Of a DNA stretch of 64,000 nt, positions 57,487 through 64,000 are shown piece after piece; positions within the stretch are counted from its first letter, which is position 1; every line of letters begins with the position of its first letter. Source of the stretch: Dorea longicatena (GTDB lineage Bacteria; Bacillota; Clostridia; Lachnospirales; Lachnospiraceae); contig NZ_CP100126.1 of NCBI RefSeq assembly GCF_024168045.1, forward strand, positions 79,501 through 143,500. The letters are read 5' to 3'. The notes under the pieces were generated by a model, which worked only from the letters and a program-made list of their open reading frames with translations, did not search any database and was not told the origin of the DNA. Position numbers and translations under genes: made by a program.

Positions 57487-58476
57487 ATGGCAAGTATAAA
57501 AGATGTAGCACAAAAGGCAGGAGTCGGTGTTGGAACAGTATCAAGAGTACTGAATAACAGTGGATATGTATCGGATGAGACACGTGAAAAAATAGAAGAG
57601 GCTATGAAAAATCTTCAGTATACACCGAATGAACTTGCCAGAAATCTGTATCATAAAAAGAGTGGGATCATTGCCGTTCTGGTGCCAACAGTAGAAATTC
57701 CTTTTTTTGCAGAACTTGTACATAATATTGAAGCAGAACTTTATAATGAAGGATTCAAGATCATGTTATGTAATACAGATAAGGCACATAATGCAGAACT
57801 CGAATATCTAGATATGTTAAACAGGCATATCGTGGATGGTGTGATTACAGGTGTACATTCCTTAGATGTAGAAGAGTACAAAAAGATAAAAAAACCAATC
57901 GTTGCATTTGACCGTTATTTGGGAGAAGATATTCCTGTAGTTGCAGTCGATCATAAGGAGGGCGGACGACTGGCGGCGGAAATTCTGCTTAAGAATGGGT
58001 GTAAAAAAATAGTACATTTCAGAGGTTCAACTGCAGTAGAGTCGCCATATCACGAAAGACATTTTGAATTCGCAAGAATTATGAAGGAACAGGGAGTAGA
58101 GTGCTTTGATTATGAACTGGCATGGAATAAATTTGATCTGGAGTATTATAAGTATGCGGTAAAAGATTTGTTTGACAGACTGGATGAATGGGAATTTGAT
58201 GGGATATTCGGAACAGATCTGGTTGCAATCGAGTGTATGAATGAGGTTATCCGAAGACATAAAAAGGTTCCGAAGGATGTAAAATGTGTGGCTTATGATG
58301 GAACATATATTACGCAGATAGTAGAACCAAGTGTGACTTCAATCGTTCAGCCGACAAAAGAACTGGCAAAAGAGGCGGCCAGGTTAATTTGTGAATTGGT
58401 TAATGGGAAGACATATAAAAATGAAAAAGTAACATTAGGAGTATCTGTGAGAAAGGGGAGAACAACAATAGAATAG
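57487..58476 (+). CDS. LacI-family repressor of the fructan/DFA locus
   Basis: 329 residues: N-terminal HTH ASIKDVAQKAGVGVGTVSRVLNNSGYVSDETREKI with the minor-groove helix NELARNLYHKKS, then a ribose-repressor-like sensor domain (IIAVLVPTVEIPFFAELVHNIE). It starts at ATG 57487 behind GAGGGGGTG. Two identical palindromes TGGAACGGGTTCCA just downstream are its probable operators. It likely responds to an imported fructoside. Confidence 0.88.
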   Translation: MASIKDVAQKAGVGVGTVSRVLNNSGYVSDETREKIEEAMKNLQYTPNELARNLYHKKSGIIAVLVPTVEIPFFAELVHNIEAELYNEGFKIMLCNTDKAHNAELEYLDMLNRHIVDGVITGVHSLDVEEYKKIKKPIVAFDRYLGEDIPVVAVDHKEGGRLAAEILLKNGCKKIVHFRGSTAVESPYHERHFEFARIMKEQGVECFDYELAWNKFDLEYYKYAVKDLFDRLDEWEFDGIFGTDLVAIECMNEVIRRHKKVPKDVKCVAYDGTYITQIVEPSVTSIVQPTKELAKEAARLICELVNGKTYKNEKVTLGVSVRKGRTTIE

Positions 58477-58536
58477 TAAAAATGCACAAAAACAGTGCTA
58501 AAAATTTGATGAAATAAACGAAATGACGAAAAAATG

Positions 58537-58565
58537 TTGACATCTGAGCAGTTAAGAGTTATATA
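58537..58565 (+). promoter_or_regulatory. Promoter of the sugar ABC transporter operon
   Basis: TTGACA (58537-58542) and TATATA (58560-58565), spacer 17. Both LacI-type operators lie downstream of it. Confidence 0.6.
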
Positions 58566-58618
58566 TAGATTATACAAATCAGTCATGTGCACAGCTGAAT
58601 TTATTTTTTTAACAAACA

Positions 58619-58632
58619 TGGAACGGGTTCCA
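58619..58632. promoter_or_regulatory. LacI-type operator O1
   Basis: TGGAACGGGTTCCA: perfect TGGAAC/GTTCCA arms with a GG centre. Confidence 0.7.
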
Positions 58633-58671
58633 TAAAAAAGAAAAGATGCGGAATTATTTTTTTTAGGAACA

Positions 58672-58685
58672 TGGAACGGGTTCCA
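58672..58685. promoter_or_regulatory. LacI-type operator O2
   Basis: Identical to O1 and 53 bases away, five helical turns, so two repressor dimers would sit on the same DNA face about 40 bases before the binding-protein gene. Confidence 0.7.
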
Positions 58686-58720
58686 CAAACAACCATCTAC
58701 TCATTTAGGGAGGAAAAACT

Positions 58721-60043
58721 ATGAAGAAAAAAAGCTTAAAAAAGGTTACATCTGCAGTATTAGTTGCAGCGATGTCGATGGGACTGCTTGCTGGATGCGG
58801 AGGAAGTAAGTCATCAGAAGAAGCAAAAACGGATGCGGACGGGGCAACCGTCATTAAATTTGGTATTCATGTGGCAAACCCAAAAAAACAGGAAACGGTT
58901 ACTTACAATATTGTTCAGGGATTTAACAAAGAAAATAAAGGAAAATATAAAGTAGAATTCGTAGCAGCTGATACAGAGGCACATTCAAAAAATATGAAAC
59001 TGGCAGCACAGGATGGAAGTCTTCCGGAAATTGTACATTTAGATTCAGCGGAGGCACCGGAATACAATGAGGCCGGATACTTATTAGATATGTCTGATTT
59101 CCTGAAAGAAAATAAAGACATTGATGATGCACTGGATGGTATGGAAGATGCATTCAATGATGGAAAAGTACAGTATGGACTTCCATATCAAAGTAATGTT
59201 CAGGGATTTTTCTATAATAAAGATTTGTTTGATAAAGCTGGGATTGCTTATCCAACAGATGATACAACTTATGACGAATTCCTTGATATGATCGCAAAAC
59301 TGAAAAATTCAGGAGTTACACCAATCGCAATCGGAAGTAAGAACAGTGGATACTCAATGTGGGAGTTCAATGAATTCTTTTCAAGATATGGATGGGAAGA
59401 TAATGAAAAATCCTATACTGGTGATAAGGCAAAATATTCAAACGATGATATGAATGCATGTTTTGAAAAAATAAAAGGACTTGCAGATGCCGGAGCATTT
59501 CCGGAAAATATGGCAACAATCGAATATTTTGACGCAAAACAGCTCTTTAATGAAGGAAAAGCAGCAATGTTCGGAACAGGTCAGTGGGACTGTGCAGAAT
59601 TTGATAAAAATGTCGGTGAACACATCGGATTCTGGTGGGGACCAAAATTTGGGGATTCTTCTTATGAACAGAATATTGCAATGAAAGTTCCGGCAGCTCC
59701 GCTGGTAGTAAGTTCAGCGGTAAAAGATAATGATAAAGCAAAAGAAGCTTTGTATGCATTTTTGAAATATTATTATGGAGAAGAAGCAGCAAAGATTTCT
59801 TATGAAGGATCCATTTTCCCGGCAACCAATTATGATGGTATTGCAGCAACAGATTCACAGTATGCAATGAATGCAATGATCACAGCACTTGGAAATGGAT
59901 GGGAAACACCAAAAGCAGCTCCGGACCAGACAGTTACTCCGGCAGTTCAGGAAGCAATGTATGATGCAATATTTGGTGTTATGCAAGGAACATACAGTCC
60001 GAAAGATGCTTTAAAAAATATGGATTCGGCAGCAGCAAACTAG
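58721..60043 (+). CDS. Sugar ABC transporter substrate-binding lipoprotein
   Basis: 440 residues. Lipoprotein signal with lipobox LLAGC (Cys26), followed by a family 1 solute-binding fold (VIKFGIHVANPKKQETVTYNIVQGFNKE, YGLPYQSNVQGFFYNKDLF, GKAAMFGTGQWD). It captures an oligosaccharide outside the cell for the two permeases encoded next. A GGAGG RBS precedes the ATG. The GH172 and GH32 neighbours suggest a fructose-containing substrate. Confidence 0.9.
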   Translation: MKKKSLKKVTSAVLVAAMSMGLLAGCGGSKSSEEAKTDADGATVIKFGIHVANPKKQETVTYNIVQGFNKENKGKYKVEFVAADTEAHSKNMKLAAQDGSLPEIVHLDSAEAPEYNEAGYLLDMSDFLKENKDIDDALDGMEDAFNDGKVQYGLPYQSNVQGFFYNKDLFDKAGIAYPTDDTTYDEFLDMIAKLKNSGVTPIAIGSKNSGYSMWEFNEFFSRYGWEDNEKSYTGDKAKYSNDDMNACFEKIKGLADAGAFPENMATIEYFDAKQLFNEGKAAMFGTGQWDCAEFDKNVGEHIGFWWGPKFGDSSYEQNIAMKVPAAPLVVSSAVKDNDKAKEALYAFLKYYYGEEAAKISYEGSIFPATNYDGIAATDSQYAMNAMITALGNGWETPKAAPDQTVTPAVQEAMYDAIFGVMQGTYSPKDALKNMDSAAAN

Positions 60044-60126
60044 ACAGACGTTAATATTGGCTGACACTGCATGGGACTGCCATGAAGATTTATCATGGTG
60101 GTCCCGGATATAAAGAGGATGAGCGT

Positions 60127-60999
60127 ATGCATTGGTTAAGTAAAAAGAGATACAAGATAGGATTGGTAATTCCGACACTGGTTGTGTATATGGTATTTAT
60201 TATTATTCCTATTGGAATGTCAATTGGATATAGTTTTACAAAATATTCTGGAATTGGAAAGGCTACATTCAACGGATTGACAAATTATATGAGATTATTT
60301 AAAGACCGTTTGTTTTGGATATCCTTAAAGAACACAATGATTATGTTTATATTGGCATTTGTATTGTTATTGTCTTTATCTTTTCTCATTGCTTTGTTAC
60401 TGAATAATAAATTAAAAGGAGTGGATTTTTCAAAGTCATTAATCTTTTCTCCTGCCATTATCGCACCGATCATTGTTGGAATTATCTGGGTTTATATATT
60501 AGATCCAAACATTGGTATTATCAATAATGTTCTGGATGCGATAGGGGCATCTGGTTTGAAACAAAAATGGATAGGCGGCAATACACTGTCTCCGTATAGT
60601 ATCGCGATTATCTATTTCTGGCAACAATTAGGATATCTGGTAACGGTATTTATTGCAGGTCTTAAAATGATACCGGGAGAGGTGTTGGAAGCAGTTGAAA
60701 TAGATGGTGCAAGCTTTATACAGAAGACAATGTATGTCACAATTCCAATGATGAAATCAACGATTTCAACAGTAGCAGTTCTGATCATTACAGGAGTGTT
60801 TAAGATCTTTGAAATTGTGCAGCAGACAACAGGAGGAGGTCCAAACCACCTGTCTGAGACGTTGGTTACATATAGTTACTCAATGACATTTAACAGTGGA
60901 GATTATGGTTATGGAATGTCTCTGGCTACATTTACATTCCTTCTTTCACTGGTGATCACAGGTATTTATTCAATACTTACAAGAGAAAGAGGTGAATAG
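60127..60999 (+). CDS. Sugar ABC transporter permease (MalF/UgpA type)
   Basis: 290 residues with six membrane helices and the EAA loop EAVEIDGASFIQKTMYVTIPMM that contacts the ATPase. ATG 60127 is chosen because AAAGAGGA stands seven bases before it and homologues start with a short basic segment ahead of helix 1; ATG 60082 lacks an RBS. No ATPase gene is present in the window; a shared MsmK-like ATPase elsewhere is likely. Confidence 0.88.
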   Translation: MHWLSKKRYKIGLVIPTLVVYMVFIIIPIGMSIGYSFTKYSGIGKATFNGLTNYMRLFKDRLFWISLKNTMIMFILAFVLLLSLSFLIALLLNNKLKGVDFSKSLIFSPAIIAPIIVGIIWVYILDPNIGIINNVLDAIGASGLKQKWIGGNTLSPYSIAIIYFWQQLGYLVTVFIAGLKMIPGEVLEAVEIDGASFIQKTMYVTIPMMKSTISTVAVLIITGVFKIFEIVQQTTGGGPNHLSETLVTYSYSMTFNSGDYGYGMSLATFTFLLSLVITGIYSILTRERGE

Positions 61000-61001
61000 G
61001 A

Positions 61002-61832
61002 ATGGTACCGAAAAGAAAGAAAATTGCAATGTATGCTGCGATGATCATTATAACAGCGATTGTTGTATTTCCATTTTTATGGATGGTATTGCTTTCGTTC
61101 AAATCAAGTTCAGAGATCATGTCTAATCCATTGGCAATGCCGAAGGCATTTAATCTCGACAACTTCAAACATGCATTGGAAACATTAAACTTTCCACAAT
61201 TATATGCGAACACTTTTGTTGTATGTATAGTATCTGTTGTGTTGGAACTTATTATTACATTCTGCAGCTCTTTCGTAATTGCAAGAATGGAATTTAAGCA
61301 TCCGAAGGCAAAGAGTTTATTGTATGGATTTTTGATTTTGGGATTATCTGTTTCACCATTTATTTTATTGTTCCCGGTATATAAGATTAATATCTTTTTC
61401 GGGTTGAGAGGAAAATGGGCATTGATTTTTCCATATGCAGCAAGTTCGATTTCATTCAATACGCTTCTTCTGACAGCATATTTGAAACAGCTTCCTACGG
61501 AAATTGACGAAGCGGCTGTAATAGATGGCTGTAACATCTGGCAGCTGATGGTGAAAGTTATTTTGCCAATGGCAAAGCCGGTTATTGCAACAATTGTCAT
61601 TTTTAACGTGTTATACATATGGAATGAATATCCGTATGCATCTGTAATGCTGAAAGATGTATCTGATTATACACTTTCTATGGGAGCTTCATTCTTCAAA
61701 GGAAATTATACGGTAGATTATGGTGGAATTGTAGCATCCAGTCTTATGATTATTGTTCCGGAACTGATCTTCTATGGATTATTCCAGAAGAATATTGTAG
61801 AGGGTATGACAGCGGGAGCTGTGAAAGGATAA
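61002..61832 (+). CDS. Sugar ABC transporter permease (MalG/UgpE type)
   Basis: 276 residues, six membrane helices, EAA loop DEAAVIDGCNIWQLMVKVILPM. It starts two bases after the preceding stop with AGAGGTGAATAGG as RBS. It pairs with the upstream permease to form the channel. Confidence 0.9.
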   Translation: MVPKRKKIAMYAAMIIITAIVVFPFLWMVLLSFKSSSEIMSNPLAMPKAFNLDNFKHALETLNFPQLYANTFVVCIVSVVLELIITFCSSFVIARMEFKHPKAKSLLYGFLILGLSVSPFILLFPVYKINIFFGLRGKWALIFPYAASSISFNTLLLTAYLKQLPTEIDEAAVIDGCNIWQLMVKVILPMAKPVIATIVIFNVLYIWNEYPYASVMLKDVSDYTLSMGASFFKGNYTVDYGGIVASSLMIIVPELIFYGLFQKNIVEGMTAGAVKG

Positions 61833-61863
61833 TTATTAACAAAAAGAAAAGGAGACTTATATT

Positions 61864-63207
61864 ATGAGCAATGTATCAGGATTATTTAAAGATTTGACAA
61901 CTGTAAAAAAAGCCAGAAACGGAAGACTTGCCAGCTGGGATCAGAGAGGTAAGAATCAGGATTATTGGGAAATCCCGGCAGGTGAGACAATCTCTCTTGG
62001 AGAAGTGGAAGGACCGGGATGTATCACACATATCTGGATGACTTCTTCCTGCAGAAAAGTAGTAGCACCAAGTATTCTTGATCCGGTATTAAATGCTTCA
62101 GCAGCTCCGGTTATGGAGATTCATCCGGCACTTGGAGTTATCTGGGATGATTATGATCCATTCTATTATAGAAAAGTTCTGATCAAGATTACATGGGATG
62201 ATCAGGATACACCAAGTGTACTTGCACCATTGGGAGATTTCTTCTGTATTGGTAACAGTTATCCGGGCAATTTTTCTTCGCTGCCATTTAATGTTTCGCT
62301 GAAACCAGAAGAAGCAGGAAGATATGGAGCTCCTTGTTCTGTGTCATGCTATTTCCCAATGCCTTTTAATAAAAAAGCAAAAATTGAGATTGTAAATGAA
62401 AACGAACTTCCATTTATTTTATATTTCAATATTGACTATGAAATGTATAAAGAGCCACTGGATGAGAATACAGCATATTTCCATGCAAGCTGGCACAGAG
62501 AAAATCCTTGTCAGGGCTGGGGACCAGACCTTCAGACAAACTGTCCGGAAGTTAATAATGTAACCAATTTTAAAGGTGAGAATAACTATACGGTGCTTGA
62601 CGTAGAAGGAACGGGACATTATGTAGGATGTAACCTTACTGTAAAACACTACCAGGGAAGCTGGTGGGGAGAAGGAAATGATATGTTCTTCATTGATGGA
62701 GAGGAATACCCGTCATTAAATGGTACAGGAACAGAGGATTATTTCAATCATGCATGGGGAATGCAGAAAAATGCATATCCATTCTTTGGAACTATTGTAC
62801 ATGAAAGTGATACGGATGGATTCCAGGTATCTTATCGTTTCCACATTACAGATCCAGTAAGATTTGAGAAACATTTGAAAGTTACGATTGAACATGGACA
62901 TGCGAACCATCTGTCAGATGACTGGAGTTCAACAGCATACTGGTATCAGACACTGCCAACAGCAAAACCAATTACGATTCTTCCTGTAGAAGAGAGAATT
63001 CCAAATGTACCGGTACTTCCAGAACGCAATCTTCAGATGCCGGAATTAACAGAAGAAATGAAAGCAGCGAGAGAATCATGGGCAAAACGCTGGGAAGAGT
63101 ATAAGCCTGCAAGAGAAGAACAGTTCAGAATTAAAGAAAATAAGGCCCGCCGGGAATCAAAGCTTAATACTGAATTTGCAAAGAAGCTTCGTGAAGAATA
63201 TAAGTAA
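61864..63207 (+). CDS. GH172 (DUF2961) glycosidase
   Basis: 447 residues of the DUF2961 family, now GH172, whose characterised members act on difructose anhydride I/inulobiose and on alpha-D-arabino/fructofuranosides. Visible features: SWDQRGKNQDYWEIPAGE, GCITHIWMTS, DFFCIGNSY, WWGEGNDMFFIDGEEYPSLNGTGTEDYFNHAWG. There is no signal peptide, so it acts on imported sugar. A Lys/Glu-rich C-terminal helix is present. It is directly before a GH32 gene, which fits sequential opening of a difructose anhydride and cleavage to fructose. Confidence 0.85.
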   Translation: MSNVSGLFKDLTTVKKARNGRLASWDQRGKNQDYWEIPAGETISLGEVEGPGCITHIWMTSSCRKVVAPSILDPVLNASAAPVMEIHPALGVIWDDYDPFYYRKVLIKITWDDQDTPSVLAPLGDFFCIGNSYPGNFSSLPFNVSLKPEEAGRYGAPCSVSCYFPMPFNKKAKIEIVNENELPFILYFNIDYEMYKEPLDENTAYFHASWHRENPCQGWGPDLQTNCPEVNNVTNFKGENNYTVLDVEGTGHYVGCNLTVKHYQGSWWGEGNDMFFIDGEEYPSLNGTGTEDYFNHAWGMQKNAYPFFGTIVHESDTDGFQVSYRFHITDPVRFEKHLKVTIEHGHANHLSDDWSSTAYWYQTLPTAKPITILPVEERIPNVPVLPERNLQMPELTEEMKAARESWAKRWEEYKPAREEQFRIKENKARRESKLNTEFAKKLREEYK

Positions 63208-63225
63208 TAATATCGGAGGCACAAT

Positions 63226-64000
63226 ATGTCAAAAGAACTGATGATTGAAAGAATAGAAAAAGCCCAGAAAGAAATTGAAGCAAAAAGAGAAACCGTACAG
63301 CAGGGAAAATTTCGTCAGGACTATCATTTTATGGCAGAAACCGGATGGATCAATGACCCAAATGGGTTGATATATTTTAAAGGAAAGTATCACTTTTTCT
63401 ATCAATATAATCCATATTCTGGATTTTGGGACTGTATGCACTGGGGACATGCTGTCAGTGCAGATATGATTCATTGGGAGTATCTGCCATTAGCGCTTGC
63501 ACCAAGTGAAGTATATGATGATCATTTGAAGGGGGGCTGCTTCTCCGGCAGTGCGATTGAACATGATGGAAAGTTATTCCTGATCTATACAGGAACCTGT
63601 AATAATGGAAATGGGTTTGAACAGGCACAGTGTATCGCATATAGTGAAGACGGAATCCACTTTGAAAAATATGAAGGGAACCCGGTGATCACAGCACCGG
63701 AAGGTGTTCCAACAGATCTGTTCAGGGATCCGAAAGTATGGAAACATGATGATACCTATTATGTAGTCTGTGGAGCAAGCAAAAATGGATTTGCACAGGC
63801 AAGACTGTATAAATCGACAGATATGTTCCACTGGGAATTTGTCAATGTCCTTGCAGAGAGCAGAGGCGAATGGGGCTATATGTGGGAGTGCCCGGATTTT
63901 TATCCGGTAGGAGATAAGTATGTGTTGATGTTCTCTCCGATGGGAGGAAAAGAGCGCACCAGTGTTTATCTGGTGGGAGATTTTGACTATGATACCGGAA
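63226..64000 (+). CDS. GH32 beta-fructosidase, partial (3' end outside window)
   Basis: The first 258 residues of a sucrose-6-phosphate hydrolase/levanase-family enzyme. WINDPNGLIYF carries the nucleophile Asp44; FRDPKVW (RDP stabiliser) and ECPDF (acid-base Glu) are present. There is no signal peptide, so it is cytoplasmic. GGAGG RBS and ATG 63226. It would split beta-linked fructosyl units, such as inulobiose released by the GH172, into fructose. Confidence 0.9.
   Translation, partial: MSKELMIERIEKAQKEIEAKRETVQQGKFRQDYHFMAETGWINDPNGLIYFKGKYHFFYQYNPYSGFWDCMHWGHAVSADMIHWEYLPLALAPSEVYDDHLKGGCFSGSAIEHDGKLFLIYTGTCNNGNGFEQAQCIAYSEDGIHFEKYEGNPVITAPEGVPTDLFRDPKVWKHDDTYYVVCGASKNGFAQARLYKSTDMFHWEFVNVLAESRGEWGYMWECPDFYPVGDKYVLMFSPMGGKERTSVYLVGDFDYDTG

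Overview
The window is chromosomal DNA of an anaerobic, spore-forming Firmicute of the family Lachnospiraceae. The evidence is a complete 16S gene that, from memory of the variable regions, looks like the Dorea group (closest in my recollection to D. formicigenerans; no alignment was run), sporulation genes (spoVG, yabP, yabQ, spoIIE, a CotS-type kinase), split transketolase genes and AG-rich, low-GC codon use. No phage, insertion sequence or CRISPR array was seen.

Layout. 1-3000: glycogen genes glgC-glgD, then spoVG. 3000-19200: a catabolic island. It holds a minus-strand MFS transporter, a long plus-strand operon (two flavoprotein oxidase + EtfBA modules, a YcxB-like membrane protein, a divergent BCCT transporter, a GlpP-type antiterminator, a DUF89 phosphatase) and a second plus-strand operon (SDR dehydrogenase, FGGY kinase, SurE phosphatase). 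All three units begin with the same arrangement: a promoter, AGTTAC starting exactly 7 bases after the -10 hexamer, a GTTAC/GTAAC hairpin, and an overlapping intrinsic terminator. With a GlpP homologue encoded inside the island, this looks like a self-contained antitermination regulon of unknown substrate, and it is the main discovery candidate.

19200-34040: T-box-controlled proS, cca, a CotS-like kinase, hup, then the conserved sporulation/division/tRNA cluster rqcP-yabP-yabQ-divIC-spoIIE-tilS-hpt-ftsH, a GH13 amylase and map. An 81-base hairpin lies over the yabP start, and SpoIIE lacks its membrane domain. 34150-46120: central sugar metabolism and replication genes: pfkA, dnaX-ybaB-recR, a LacI regulator, a transaldolase-like fsa gene with split transketolase, and a fructose PTS operon (fruK, fruA, an HPr with Lys at position 46, fruR). 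46330-49660: three envelope genes (a LysM protein, a DUF5711-like protein, CvpA).

49700-55700: an rRNA operon with three tandem promoters and the order 16S-5S-23S, followed by tRNA-Asn with its own promoter. 55700-57400: small genes and a DUF1847 protein. 57487-64000: a LacI-controlled locus (binding protein, two permeases, GH172, GH32) that probably imports and hydrolyses difructose anhydrides or short fructans inside the cell. The GH32 gene runs off the window. Fructose released there could enter the same central sugar metabolism as the upstream fru operon.
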